64,000 bases of DNA from Pseudoneobacillus sp042683745 (GCF_042683745.1 NZ_JBHUJX010000025.1:248001-312000), one strand, 5' to 3'; positions 40,631-50,153 are shown, numbered from the stretch's first letter. The notes: generated by a model from the letters alone, not told the origin. Made by a program: numbers and translations.

Positions 40631-43408
40631 TTAAAGCCACCTTCTCATGGTTTCGAGAATTCCATTTAAACTTAATTCCTTTACTGGCACATCTGGGATT
40701 GACTTTAAAAAGGCGCTTCCATACTTTGTATGAATAATTCTTCTGTCAAATACGATCAAAACTCCTTTATCTTCATCGGTACGAATTAATCTACCAAAAC
40801 CCTGCTTGAAACGTAAAACAGCTTCTGGCAAGGATACTTCGAGAAATGGATTTCCTCCAAGAGCTTTTACTTCTTCACACTTTGCCTGAATAAACGGATC
40901 ATCTGGTGGTGTAAAGGGGAGTCTAACCATTATTAAGCAAGAAAGATCTTCACCTGGAATATCAATCCCTTCCCAGAAACTACTCGTTCCAAGGAGGATA
41001 GCTTTCTCAAACTTTTGAAAATTCTTTGTTAATCTCGTACGACTTCCACTGGAAATACCTTGCGCGATTAATGCATATTCCTCTAGTAAGCCACTTTCTT
41101 TCATTAGATTATAGGTTTTTCTAAGCATGTCATGAGAGGTAAATAAGATAAGCATACGTCCTTTAGTTACCTCTGCTATAGAAATAATTTGTTCAGTAAT
41201 TGCTGCTACATAATTTTCAAGACTTACTTTCTTGATATCTGGTACATCTTGGGGAACAAAAAGCTTCATCTTATTTTTATAATCAAAAGGAGATGGAATT
41301 GTTAAAGTATTGGTTGTTGCTTCCATACCCATTTCATTTAAGATATAATCAAATCCATTATTCACCGTTAATGTCGCAGAAGTTAAAATTACGCTTTTTT
41401 TATCCGAAAAGAATTGCTTATTTAGTTGCTCGGATATCGAAACAGGTTGTAAATAAACAGTTGTTGAATTCTGATAGGCTCTAAAATCAATTTCAATCCA
41501 AGAAACATCTTTCTCATCTGGATGTAAAAAAATACGAGTAATATTTTCTCTAAGCCTTGTAAGGTCTTCCAATCCTTGTGTTATTCCGTCCAATAATCGT
41601 TGATCCGATTCTTTTAATCCTTTTAAATCCCCCATTAAATCACAGCCTAATTGGATCGTATCAATAAAATCTTTTAATGTGAAAGAAAATCGCTCCGAAC
41701 TATGAAGTAAGCTCTTAAAATGACTTGATCCTCTATCTATTTTATGGCTTATTTTTGAAGTTGGTTCACTACTACTTGTATTTTTCACAAAGATCCGAAT
41801 CGCTTTAAAAAATTCATCCATTTCAAAAAATAGATCCGTAATTAATTTAGACATTTTTTCAAAGGGAAATGATATATGATCAATCTTTCTAAGCCAGTGG
41901 TCTAATTTATATAAAAGTTGCTTTTGATCAAATAATCCAAATTGATTCAATTGTAAACGGATTGTAAAATAATCCAATTGTGCACCAAAATATTTGAGTG
42001 CCACTTTATGAAACTGATGTCCCTCGTCTAAAATAATATAATCGATCTTACGCAGTAAATGTTTTTGACTAGATAAATCTGATAAAAGCATATTGTGATT
42101 CGTAATGACTAACTCAGCTTGGTTAACCTTCTTTTTTGCCCTTAAATAAAAATCCTTTTCAGCTAATTCGCCTTTATCTGATTCTTTACTATGTCTAATT
42201 CTTTTCCAAAAAATTTGTCCCCCACTTGATAAGTTTAATTCATCGACATCTCCTGTCTTCGTTTCTAGTAACCAAATTAAGATTTGCATTTTCGTTAAAC
42301 ATGAATCGTAATTATCTTCATGATCACGTAAGCTTTCGGCAAATTTTGATAAACTTACATAATGGGTTTTCCCCTTATACAAAGCAATATTGATGTCAAA
42401 TGGCAGCATCTTTTTTAAAAGGGTAAGATCATTTCCAATGAGTTGGCTTTGAAGTTGGGTCGTAAAAGTACTAATTAATACTTTATTTTTTGTGTGCTTT
42501 GAAAAATATGCTGCAGGTAAAAGATAGCCTAAAGATTTTCCAATTCCTGTTCCGGCCTCTAACATTGAATGATGTTCATTAATAAAGGCTTCATATACAT
42601 GATCCATTATTTGAAACTGACCCTTTCTTCTTTGATATTTGGAAAAGGCTTTTTTTATTTGATTTTCCTTATCATTATGGGAAACTGGATATGGATATTG
42701 AATTATCTCTGTACTTTTCCATTTAGCTTCATCCATTTCTTTGTAAAGAACAAGTCCGTTAACTATTTCTAAAGTATGAGGCAACACTTTCCATTCTCGC
42801 GCTTTTTCTTCAATCATTTCTTCGAATAGCAACTGAATATCACTTTTTAACCCTCCTGCTAGTTCACTTAACTGAGTGCAAGTTGGAAATGGAATCTGAT
42901 TCATTTTATTTAAAAAATGCAATAATATTTTTGCTGTTACTAAGGCATCACTATCTGCCTGATGTGGTCGATCATGCTCAAATCCAAATTGAATTGCTAA
43001 ATCGTTTAATTTATAGCTATCCATAGTAGGATAAAGAAATCTTGCCATCTCAACCGTGTCAATGACTGAACCAAAAAAGCCTTCTTGATTTGCCAATACT
43101 AGCTCTTCTTGTAGAAAAGAAAGATCAAAGAGAACATTGTGTGCAACAAAATAAGCATCCTTCAGAAGAATTTGGATTTTAGGAGCCAATTCTTCAAAAA
43201 AAGGTGCATGGGTAACCATATCATCATTGATTCCTGTTAATTCTTCAATAAAAATCGGAATAGGCATATTCGGATTCACGAGCGAAGAAAAGGTATCTAC
43301 AATTTGACCATTTTCAATGATAACCGCTGCAAATTGAATGATTCGATCTCCTTTTTTCGGCGAATTTCCAGTTGTTTCTAAATCGATCACAACATATTTA
43401 TTATTCAT
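40631..43408 (-). CDS. dinG: DinG: 3'-5' exonuclease fused to an XPD-like helicase module
   Basis: 925 residues. The N-terminal DnaQ-like exonuclease has VVIDLETTG, HNVLFDLSFL and HQADSDALVT. The helicase part has Walker A LEAGTGIGKSLGYLLP near residue 290, DEGH in IILDEGHQFHK and a final motif FKQGFGRLIRTDEDKG. The Fe-S cysteines of E. coli DinG are not evident, as in Gram-positive DinG, where the protein acts mainly as a 3'-5' exonuclease. ATG 43408 follows GAGGTG. In B. subtilis it also lies between panD and ypmA. Confidence 0.95.
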   Translation of the reverse strand: MNNKYVVIDLETTGNSPKKGDRIIQFAAVIIENGQIVDTFSSLVNPNMPIPIFIEELTGINDDMVTHAPFFEELAPKIQILLKDAYFVAHNVLFDLSFLQEELVLANQEGFFGSVIDTVEMARFLYPTMDSYKLNDLAIQFGFEHDRPHQADSDALVTAKILLHFLNKMNQIPFPTCTQLSELAGGLKSDIQLLFEEMIEEKAREWKVLPHTLEIVNGLVLYKEMDEAKWKSTEIIQYPYPVSHNDKENQIKKAFSKYQRRKGQFQIMDHVYEAFINEHHSMLEAGTGIGKSLGYLLPAAYFSKHTKNKVLISTFTTQLQSQLIGNDLTLLKKMLPFDINIALYKGKTHYVSLSKFAESLRDHEDNYDSCLTKMQILIWLLETKTGDVDELNLSSGGQIFWKRIRHSKESDKGELAEKDFYLRAKKKVNQAELVITNHNMLLSDLSSQKHLLRKIDYIILDEGHQFHKVALKYFGAQLDYFTIRLQLNQFGLFDQKQLLYKLDHWLRKIDHISFPFEKMSKLITDLFFEMDEFFKAIRIFVKNTSSSEPTSKISHKIDRGSSHFKSLLHSSERFSFTLKDFIDTIQLGCDLMGDLKGLKESDQRLLDGITQGLEDLTRLRENITRIFLHPDEKDVSWIEIDFRAYQNSTTVYLQPVSISEQLNKQFFSDKKSVILTSATLTVNNGFDYILNEMGMEATTNTLTIPSPFDYKNKMKLFVPQDVPDIKKVSLENYVAAITEQIISIAEVTKGRMLILFTSHDMLRKTYNLMKESGLLEEYALIAQGISSGSRTRLTKNFQKFEKAILLGTSSFWEGIDIPGEDLSCLIMVRLPFTPPDDPFIQAKCEEVKALGGNPFLEVSLPEAVLRFKQGFGRLIRTDEDKGVLIVFDRRIIHTKYGSAFLKSIPDVPVKELSLNGILETMRRWL

Positions 43409-43497
43409 TATTACACCTCGAAACATCTATCTATAAAAGGTATCATATTATGTATGAAAATGATAATTTTATCATTATTATTGTAACCTTCAGAACG

Positions 43498-43523
43498 GAA
43501 AAATCCCCTTCTAGAGGGGATCT
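43498..43523 (-). terminator. Terminator of panD
   Basis: ATCCCCTT pairs with GAGGGGAT (one G-T pair) with ATTTTTC following on the minus strand. Confidence 0.75.
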
Positions 43524-43542
43524 TTGAATTCATATAATTTTT

Positions 43543-43926
43543 TTACATTACTGTCAGCGGGGGTTCTGCTGAAATGCGTTCAACTATTTGATTATTTTCA
43601 TCCATAATGGCTACCTTTGGTTTATGAGATTCTATTTTTTCTTCTGCCACGAGAACATAGGAAATAATAATAACTACATCTCCCTTTTGAACAAGTCGTG
43701 CAGCTGCCCCATTCACGCAAATCACACCACTTCCGCGTTCTCCAGGTATAATATACGTTTCAAAGCGTGAGCCATTATTATTATTTACAATTTGAACCTT
43801 CTCATTTGCTACCATTCCTACAGCATCAAGTATATCTTGGTCAATCGTTATACTTCCTACATAGTTTAAATCTGCCTCAGTTACTCGAGCTCGATGGATT
43901 TTTCCATTCATCATGGTGCGAAACAT
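43543..43926 (-). CDS. panD: Aspartate 1-decarboxylase PanD
   Basis: 127 residues. The self-cleavage site that yields the pyruvoyl cofactor is Gly24-Ser25 in LNYVGSITIDQD. It makes beta-alanine for pantothenate. Further family motifs are NGSRFETYIIPGERGSG and CVNGAAARLVQKGD. AGGAGGAGG precedes the ATG. Last gene of panB-panC-panD. Confidence 0.97.
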   Translation of the reverse strand: MFRTMMNGKIHRARVTEADLNYVGSITIDQDILDAVGMVANEKVQIVNNNNGSRFETYIIPGERGSGVICVNGAAARLVQKGDVVIIISYVLVAEEKIESHKPKVAIMDENNQIVERISAEPPLTVM

Positions 43927-43960
43927 TGGTTGTTCCTCCTCCTATTGATTATCTATCTCT

Positions 43961-44800
43961 TTAAAAAATAATATTATCAATTAATCTAACATCAGAAAAT
44001 TTAACGGCTAATGCGATAATGATTTTCCCATCCAAGTGATCAATTGGCTTTAATTGAGGATATGAGTATATTTCAATATAATCAATTACTGCACTTGTAT
44101 GTTTTTGAATATATTCATTGATATATGCAATGATTTGTTCTGTATTTCTCTCACCATTTTCAAATCTTTCTTTAGCGAGCTGCAAGCCTTTATATAGATG
44201 AGGAGCTTCTTGTCTTTCCTGATCCGTTAATCGAATATTTCTTGAGCTTTTTGCTAAACCATCATTTTCACGAATCGTTTCCACGGGAATTAATTCAATT
44301 GGAAAATTGAAATCATGAATAAGTCCATCAACAACAGCTACTTGTTGAGCATCTTTTAACCCAAAGTAGGCTTTATGTGGTGAAACAATATTAAATAATT
44401 TTACTAAAACAGTTGCCACCCCATCAAAATGGCCGGCACGAGAACGTCCACAAAGGACTTCTGTCCGATCCTGAACTTTTACTAGAACGGAAGGTTCAGT
44501 GGGGTACATTTCATTTACAGAAGGATAAAATACATAATCGACTCCCTCATTTAATGCTAGTTTGTAATCTCTATCGAAGTCTCTAGGGTAAGTCTCAAGA
44601 TCCTCATTTGGCCCAAACTGCAATGGATTAACGAAAATACTAATAACTGTTACGTCATTTTCACTTTTAGATTTTCTAATTAGGTTTAAATGACCTTCAT
44701 GTAAATAACCCATCGTCGGAACAAATCCAATTGATTTGGATTGAGTTTTCTGCTTGGTCATTTGTTTTTGCATTTCATGAATGTTTTCAATTATTTGCAT
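43961..44800 (-). CDS. panC: Pantothenate synthetase PanC
   Basis: 279 residues. HIGH-type adenylation motif GFVPTMGYLHEGHLNL near residue 25, then FVNPLQFGPNEDLETYPR, RAGHFDGVATVLVKLFN and YFGLKDAQQ. Joins pantoate and beta-alanine with ATP. Its ATG abuts the panB stop with no spacer, and GGAGGAAAG lies in the panB end, so translation is coupled. Confidence 0.97.
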   Translation of the reverse strand: MQIIENIHEMQKQMTKQKTQSKSIGFVPTMGYLHEGHLNLIRKSKSENDVTVISIFVNPLQFGPNEDLETYPRDFDRDYKLALNEGVDYVFYPSVNEMYPTEPSVLVKVQDRTEVLCGRSRAGHFDGVATVLVKLFNIVSPHKAYFGLKDAQQVAVVDGLIHDFNFPIELIPVETIRENDGLAKSSRNIRLTDQERQEAPHLYKGLQLAKERFENGERNTEQIIAYINEYIQKHTSAVIDYIEIYSYPQLKPIDHLDGKIIIALAVKFSDVRLIDNIIF

Positions 44801-45634
44801 TTACTTTCCTCCATATAAGCCCTTTAATTCATCTTCTTTCATAGAAAAAGAATGTTGTTCTTCAGGAAAAGACCCATCTTTCACGTCAGAAACATAGGAT
44901 TTAATTGCCTCTATAATTTGAGTTTGAATATTATCAAATTGTTTAACAAATCTCGGGACACGATCCACACCATAACCGATCATATCATGATACACCAATA
45001 CTTGCCCATCAACATTTAAACCTGCACCAATGCCAATTGTTGGAATGGAAACCGCCTTTGATATTTCATTTGCCAATTGTTTAGGAACGCATTCCAATAC
45101 AATCGAGAAAGCACCTGCTTCCTCACATTTTTTCGCATCCTCAATTATTTTTTGGGCTGCTTTAGCTTCTTTTCCTTGAACTTTATAGCCTCCCAATACA
45201 TTAACTAATTGAGGTGTTAAACCTAAGTGGGCCATCACCGGAATTCCCGCCTTTGTTAGAGCAGAAATTTTATCTATAACCTCATCTGCCCCTTCAAGCT
45301 TAACAGCATTTCCACCTGTTTCCTGAATTAAACGACCTGCATTTAGGAGAGCATCTTTCGTTGTTGTATGATAACTTAAAAATGGCATATCTACGACAAT
45401 AAAGGTATTTTTCGCACCGCGTTTAACTGCTTTAGCATGGTGGACCATATCATCTATTGTTACTGGAATTGTCGAATCATAGCCAAGTACAACCATACCT
45501 AATGAATCCCCAACTAATATCATATCTACTCCTGAGGCTTCTGCTTGTTTCGCAGTTGGATAGTCGTAGGCTGTAAGCATGGCAATTTTTTCATTTGTTG
45601 CTTTCATTTTTATAAAATCCGTCGTTTGTTTCAA
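44801..45634 (-). CDS. panB: Ketopantoate hydroxymethyltransferase PanB
   Basis: 277 residues from TTG 45634, the same length as the B. subtilis enzyme. GGAGG lies seven bases upstream of the TTG; the frame extends 34 codons further but has no signal there. Motifs: MLTAYDYPTAKQAEASGVDM, LVGDSLGMVVLGYDSTIPV (metal site), HLGLTPQ and VPTIGIGAG-like STIGIGAG (here IPTIGIGAG). It transfers a methylene group from tetrahydrofolate to ketoisovalerate. First gene of panBCD. Confidence 0.96.
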   Translation of the reverse strand: MKQTTDFIKMKATNEKIAMLTAYDYPTAKQAEASGVDMILVGDSLGMVVLGYDSTIPVTIDDMVHHAKAVKRGAKNTFIVVDMPFLSYHTTTKDALLNAGRLIQETGGNAVKLEGADEVIDKISALTKAGIPVMAHLGLTPQLVNVLGGYKVQGKEAKAAQKIIEDAKKCEEAGAFSIVLECVPKQLANEISKAVSIPTIGIGAGLNVDGQVLVYHDMIGYGVDRVPRFVKQFDNIQTQIIEAIKSYVSDVKDGSFPEEQHSFSMKEDELKGLYGGK

Positions 45635-45774
45635 TCGTTTTCCTCCTTCTACTGTAAAGCTAAAATGCATTCCATTTGACACCCTAGCTAGACAACGAAA
45701 AAAGGTAACGAAACGATGTTTAGAGTGACATCCCATAGAAAAGAAAGGATATGTTTTTTTGGACTTCGAAAATT

Positions 45775-45888
45775 GTCCAGCTCCAGCGCCTAGCTCCTCG
45801 AAGTCAAATGTTCGAAATCCAAAAAGTCAAAGAACGACTTTCTGGATTTCGAAGCATTTGTGTCGGGGCTAATCAAGGCGCTTCCGCT
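45775..45888. repeat. Modular palindromic repeat, copy 6 (short form, inverted orientation)
   Basis: 114 bp, the only copy in reverse orientation. Read on the minus strand its inner arms are TTCGAAATCC against GGATTTCGAA, changed on both sides relative to copy 1 with pairing kept. It lies between the RNA-candidate terminator and panB. Confidence 0.9.
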
Positions 45889-45895
45889 TTTCTAT

Positions 45896-45930
45896 TAAAA
45901 AAGGATCTTTCCGCATGGCAGAAGGATCCT
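45896..45930 (-). terminator. Terminator of the structured RNA candidate
   Basis: On the minus strand AGGATC-c-TTC-t-GC, loop cat, GC-g-GAA-a-GATCCT, then TTTTTT. Confidence 0.8.
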
Positions 45931-46050
45931 GTAATTCCCTAAGTCGTTTCATCCCTCTGTCCTTGTCCGATAATGGATCTAGGCAGAACTTCAATTGTTT
46001 GTAATAAAAAGCTCGTTCTCAAGGTGCAGTTCCCTATGGATACTGCCCAC
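45896..46050 (-). ncRNA. Structured RNA candidate upstream of panB (possibly a pan-motif leader)
   Basis: About 155 bases bounded by an extended -10 promoter and an intrinsic terminator. At the 5' end GCAGT-a-TCC-ata-GGG-a-ACTGC forms a hairpin with opposed single As. Further on, CCT-a-G-a-TC and GG-a-C-a-AGG form a similar second hairpin, then AGAAC/GTTCT pairing lies between them. No ORF with a ribosome-binding site is inside. A conserved pan RNA motif, tandem hairpins with bulged As, is known in panBCD leaders. Whether this is that motif, a small RNA, or both is not decided. Confidence 0.5.
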
Positions 46051-46055
46051 TAGGT

Positions 46056-46064
46056 ATTATAACA
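46056..46064 (-). promoter_or_regulatory. Extended -10 promoter of the structured RNA candidate
   Basis: The minus strand reads TG-T-TATAAT, an ideal extended -10, with no good -35. Transcription would start near 46050. Confidence 0.6.
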
Positions 46065-46110
46065 AAACCTAATTCATTTTGGCTAGATTGATCTACTTAT
46101 AGGAAAAAAA

Positions 46111-47094
46111 TTATTCTCCTATTTCAATATCAGCTGAATACACAAGATGTATTTTACCAGTAGAATCTTCAATTCTTAATACTCCATCTTCTGTAATTCC
46201 TAACGCTTTTCCTTCAATTGTATTCGTAAGCGTCCGTGCTTTTATTTCTTTCCCAATGCTACATGCATATCCTTCCCATAAAAGCTTAATAGGATAAAAT
46301 CCATTTTCCAAATACATTTGATATAATTTTTCTAAATGAATCAGAACACTACGTATTAAAGCTGACCTAGAAATGGTTGAACCTTGCTCAATGGCAATGG
46401 AAGTAGCAATATCATGTAGTTCCTCTGGAAAATCGGCTTTTAACTGATTTACGTTAATCCCCATGCCAATTATGATTGAATGGATTCGATCAGACTCGGC
46501 TTGAAGTTCAGTTAGTATTCCCGTCATTTTCTTACCATTAATCAAAATATCGTTTGGCCATTTTATTTGTGGTGATAAATCCGTCATTTCTTCTATCGCT
46601 TGTACCACTGCAACAGCGGCAATCAATGTCAGTTGAGGTGCTTTGGCAAGCACCACTTTTGGTCGCAAAATAACACTCATCCAAATACCTGTATATTTTG
46701 GTGAATGCCATTTACGATCCATTCTTCCCCGACCAGATGTTTGCTCTTCTGCTACAATAATTGTTCCTTCTGGTGTATTCTCATTTGCTAGTCGATGAGC
46801 AACTTTCTGAGTCGAATCGACACTCTCTTCATAATGAATCGATTGTCCTAGAAATGAAGTTTTTAACCCAAGGCGAATTTCATCTGCGGTCACTTTTTCA
46901 GTTGTTTTAATAATTCGGTAACCCTTATTCCTTATAGCCTCCAAGATAAAACCTTCTTTTCGCAGCTCCTCCATATGTTTCCAAACGGCCGTTCTTGAAC
47001 AACCAATCACATCCGCAAGCGCTTGACCAGATATAAACTCATCTTGGTGATTAGAAAAAGCATCCAATAATTTTTTTCTTATTTCGGATTGCAA
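46111..47094 (-). CDS. birA: Biotin-protein ligase and biotin operon repressor BirA
   Basis: 327 residues from TTG 47094 (MQSEIRKKLLDAF), which aligns with the usual start; the GTG four codons upstream sits on the Shine-Dalgarno. An N-terminal helix-turn-helix, LADVIGCSRTAVWKHMEELR, shows the bifunctional (repressor) class. The ligase core has EEQTSGRGRMDRKWHSP and IKWPNDILINGKK, with a C-terminal SH3-like cap. It activates biotin to biotinyl-AMP and modifies carboxylases. It overlaps the cca end by 16 bases. Confidence 0.95.
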   Translation of the reverse strand: MQSEIRKKLLDAFSNHQDEFISGQALADVIGCSRTAVWKHMEELRKEGFILEAIRNKGYRIIKTTEKVTADEIRLGLKTSFLGQSIHYEESVDSTQKVAHRLANENTPEGTIIVAEEQTSGRGRMDRKWHSPKYTGIWMSVILRPKVVLAKAPQLTLIAAVAVVQAIEEMTDLSPQIKWPNDILINGKKMTGILTELQAESDRIHSIIIGMGINVNQLKADFPEELHDIATSIAIEQGSTISRSALIRSVLIHLEKLYQMYLENGFYPIKLLWEGYACSIGKEIKARTLTNTIEGKALGITEDGVLRIEDSTGKIHLVYSADIEIGE

Positions 47095-48278
47095 GTTGTT
47101 TGCCACTCCCTTATTGCTTCCTTTTCATTAAGAATATTTCCTAATAGAACTTCCTGTTCGATCTTCATTAGTAATTCTTTTACCCACGGCCCACCAGGTT
47201 TCATATTCCAATTCATTATGTCTTGACCAGTGACCACTAAATCGCCAAGCTCTTTAATTGGAAGTTCATTATACAAGCTTTTTAGTTTATCTATTTGTTC
47301 CTCCATTTGAATTCCATTTATGACATTATAAATTCTTTCCACACTCATACTTACTTCTATTCCGGATTGATATATTGCCACTTTAGACCAGTTTTGTAAG
47401 AAGCGTTTTGATAGAAAATTTGATATTTTTTCAATCTCTTTAATTTTTTGATTTGATAGCTTCCATTCTTTTAACAAAATTTTAGATTCTTTTACAGATA
47501 AATTTAATGTAAAAAGTAGAATTGTCCACATTTCCGTTAATTTTAAATGACTTAAGGAATAGGCAATCGTTTTCCTGATCGCTTTCTCTTCATCCTTAAG
47601 TCCTGGTAAAAATGCGTTTAATTCCGCCTTAAGCAAAATTTCCAAAGCTTTATTACGATTTTTACCCGTTAGAAGCTTTTCAAATTCCTTCGTTTTTCGC
47701 TCAATAGAAATATTCATTAGTAAAGGGCCAAATTGTCTTAATGCAGCAAATGTGTCAATCTCAATATCGAAGGATAACTGGCTTACAAAACGAACAGCAC
47801 GCATCATACGCAGTGCATCTTCAGAAAAACGCTCCTCAGCTTTACCGACTGTTTGAATCAATTTTCTTTTAATATCAGAATGACCATTAAATGGATCAAT
47901 TACTTTTCCAAAACGATCCATGGCAATAGCATTCATTGTAAAATCTCTTCTTTTCAAATCCTCGTATAAAGAGCGAATAAAGGTAACATCTTTCGGTCTT
48001 CTGAAATCTACATAATTTGACTCACTTCGAAAAGTTGTTACTTCATAAGTTTTCCCATTGTATAAAACAATGACTGTACCGTGTTCAATTCCTACATCAA
48101 TTGTTTTTTGAAAAATACATTTAATTTCTTCTGGAGTAGCAGATGTAGCGATATCAACATCATCAATTTCTTTTTTTAATAAATAGTCTCTTACAGATCC
48201 TCCTACAAAATAGGCTTCAAAACCTGCTTCTTCTATTTTATCTAGTATTGGCACGGCATCCTGAAACGCTTGTAACAT
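47079..48278 (-). CDS. cca: CCA-adding tRNA nucleotidyltransferase
   Basis: 399 residues, close to 397 in B. subtilis. Class II nucleotidyltransferase: GGSVRDYLL with the DVDIATSA metal motif, then RRDFTMNAIAMD, EDALRMMRAVRFVSQL and a helical body and tail. It rebuilds the tRNA 3' CCA end. ATG 48278 follows AAAGGTG at five bases. The open frame extends to 48431 over the bshA end without a start signal and was cut back. Confidence 0.94.
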   Translation of the reverse strand: MLQAFQDAVPILDKIEEAGFEAYFVGGSVRDYLLKKEIDDVDIATSATPEEIKCIFQKTIDVGIEHGTVIVLYNGKTYEVTTFRSESNYVDFRRPKDVTFIRSLYEDLKRRDFTMNAIAMDRFGKVIDPFNGHSDIKRKLIQTVGKAEERFSEDALRMMRAVRFVSQLSFDIEIDTFAALRQFGPLLMNISIERKTKEFEKLLTGKNRNKALEILLKAELNAFLPGLKDEEKAIRKTIAYSLSHLKLTEMWTILLFTLNLSVKESKILLKEWKLSNQKIKEIEKISNFLSKRFLQNWSKVAIYQSGIEVSMSVERIYNVINGIQMEEQIDKLKSLYNELPIKELGDLVVTGQDIMNWNMKPGGPWVKELLMKIEQEVLLGNILNEKEAIREWQTTCNPK

Positions 48279-48312
48279 ATGATCACCTTTTCCAAAGTAA
48301 GATCCACTGTAT

Positions 48313-49440
48313 CTATTCCAAAAGTTGATAGTAGATATTTTCATATTGTGAAACAATATGGTCTGCTCGAAATTTATCTTGAACTGTTTTAATCGATTTC
48401 TCAGAATACTTTTCATGTAAAAGTGGATCATTTAAAAGGGTAATCGCTTTATCAGCAATCATATCAATATCTCCAACAGGGCAAGTAAATCCATTCTCCC
48501 CATCTGTAATTACTTCAGGAATTCCACCTATATTTGTACCTATACATGGGACCCCACATGCCATTGCTTCTAATGCCACTAAGCCAAAGCTTTCTTTTTC
48601 TGATAATAAAAGCATAAGATCACTTAAACTATAAAGCTCCTCAACATTATCTTGTTTGCCAAGAAATAATACCTTATCTCGCAAGCCAAGTTCAGCCACT
48701 AAATTACACACAACTGTCATCTCAGGACCATCCCCTACTAAAAGGAGCTTCGTAGGAAGATGTTGGGCAATTTTTGCAAAAGCCTTCACAACATCTGGAA
48801 CTCGTTTAACAGCCCGAAAATTAGAGACATGAATAATTACTTTTTCCTCTTTATGTATTTGGAACTCATCTTTTAAGGCCTGTGAATTGATTTTTTGATA
48901 GACGCGTTCATCAATAAAATTATAAACAGTTTCAATTTTTTTCTTTGGATTTAACAGTTCATTTGTTTCTTTTATTAAAGAATTAGATACTGCGGTAACA
49001 TAATCTGATTTTTCAATGCCAAATTTTATCGCCTCAGATAGGGAACGATCAGATCCTAGAACCGTTATATCTGTTCCATGAAGAGTTGTCACAATTTTTA
49101 TATCTCTTGTGATCATTTGTTTTGCTAAAATAGCACAGATGGCATGCGGCATCGCATAATGTACATGTAAAATGTCTAGATTTTCTCGATTTGCTACTTC
49201 TGCCATTTTACTTGCTAATGCGATATCATACGGTGGAAATTGAAAAACATTATATTGATTAACATCTACTTGATGATAGTAAATATTATGGTACATTTTC
49301 TTTAAACGAAAGGGTAGGCTAGATGATATGAAATGTATCTCATGTCCTTTTTCCGCTAACATTTTTCCTAATTCCGTTGCTACAACACCTGATCCGCCAA
49401 CCGTTGGATAACAGGTAATTCCAATTTTAAGCTTTCTCAT
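48313..49440 (-). CDS. bshA: Bacillithiol glycosyltransferase BshA
   Basis: 375 residues, GT4 retaining glycosyltransferase. Motifs: PTVGGSGVVATELGKMLAEK at the N terminus, HVHYAMPHA, VSNFRAVKRVPDV and the EX7E element EKESFGLVALEAMACG. It joins GlcNAc from UDP-GlcNAc to L-malate, the first step of bacillithiol. The second step enzyme bshB1 is directly upstream (11 bp), as in B. subtilis. Confidence 0.95.
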   Translation of the reverse strand: MRKLKIGITCYPTVGGSGVVATELGKMLAEKGHEIHFISSSLPFRLKKMYHNIYYHQVDVNQYNVFQFPPYDIALASKMAEVANRENLDILHVHYAMPHAICAILAKQMITRDIKIVTTLHGTDITVLGSDRSLSEAIKFGIEKSDYVTAVSNSLIKETNELLNPKKKIETVYNFIDERVYQKINSQALKDEFQIHKEEKVIIHVSNFRAVKRVPDVVKAFAKIAQHLPTKLLLVGDGPEMTVVCNLVAELGLRDKVLFLGKQDNVEELYSLSDLMLLLSEKESFGLVALEAMACGVPCIGTNIGGIPEVITDGENGFTCPVGDIDMIADKAITLLNDPLLHEKYSEKSIKTVQDKFRADHIVSQYENIYYQLLE

Positions 49441-49451
49441 TTATTTACCCC

Positions 49452-50153
49452 TCATTTAGCAAGGTCTAGCAGTAAAGGCTTTTTGGTTTTGAACCCTTCG
49501 GCATAACCTACCCCAACCTCTTTACCAAACATTTTTTCCCTTGCCTCGATTGTTTCGATATAACCATTAACTAACGGAGTATCTACAGTTTCATCCGATT
49601 TAATAAATTGACTCTCGTAAGCCTCAAGACTTAATTTCTTCACATTTATTTGCTTTGTAATATCGACGACAAAATCAGGTTTGTGAAAACCATTTATCAT
49701 GAAAAAATACATATTTTTCACTCGATGTGATTCTGTATGTGTATAGGTTTGATACTTTTTAATTCCTGCTGAGAAGACCGCTTCCTCTACAATTCGTGCA
49801 CAATTTCCATGGTCAGGATGGCGATCCTCAAAATAAGGTGCAAAAACGGTATCCGGTTTATATTGACGAATGATCTCGGCAACCTTTCTAATACGCTCGT
49901 CATCTATGAAAAGACCTCGATCTGGAAATTTCAATGTAGTTCGAATTGATACTTGCAATATATCTGCTGCCTTATTAGCTTCCTTCTTCCTAATCTCTAC
50001 ATTTCCATTGGATGAAAGTTCTGCTTCCGTTAAATCGCAAATCCCTATTTTCATTCCCATTGCTGCATACTTAGCAATCGTCCCACCCATACCGATCTCC
50101 ACATCATCGGAATGTGCTCCAAAAGCCAATATATCAAGTTTTCGTTCATTCAT
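49452..50153 (-). CDS. bshB1: Bacillithiol N-deacetylase BshB1
   Basis: 233 residues from ATG 50153. LmbE/PIG-L fold with the zinc motif AFGAHSDDVEIGMGG and the later DRHPDHGNCARIVEEA. Removes the acetyl group from GlcNAc-malate, the second bacillithiol step. AAAGG lies 11 bases before the ATG; a GTG three codons earlier is also possible. The start overlaps the mgsA stop by 8 bases. Confidence 0.94.
   Translation of the reverse strand: MNERKLDILAFGAHSDDVEIGMGGTIAKYAAMGMKIGICDLTEAELSSNGNVEIRKKEANKAADILQVSIRTTLKFPDRGLFIDDERIRKVAEIIRQYKPDTVFAPYFEDRHPDHGNCARIVEEAVFSAGIKKYQTYTHTESHRVKNMYFFMINGFHKPDFVVDITKQINVKKLSLEAYESQFIKSDETVDTPLVNGYIETIEAREKMFGKEVGVGYAEGFKTKKPLLLDLAK

Larger units (their letters stand above)
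45635..46110. other. 476-bp gene-free stretch between birA and panB
   Basis: In minus-strand order it holds an extended -10 promoter, a structured RNA candidate ending at an intrinsic terminator, repeat copy 6 abutting that terminator, and about 140 bases of panB leader with no recognised element. Confidence 0.7.

Noticed and set aside
43460..43475. Palindrome ATGATAA-TT-TTATCAT upstream of dinG, considered as a Fur/PerR operator
   Set aside because: It lacks the 7-1-7 spacing and is in very AT-rich DNA; dinG is not expected under such control, so chance is as likely.
45635..45736. N-terminal extension of panB
   Set aside because: The extra 34 residues have no start signal, while TTG 45634 has GGAGG and gives the standard family length.
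48279..48431. N-terminal extension of cca
   Set aside because: The frame is open but overlaps bshA; homology and the ribosome-binding site support ATG 48278.
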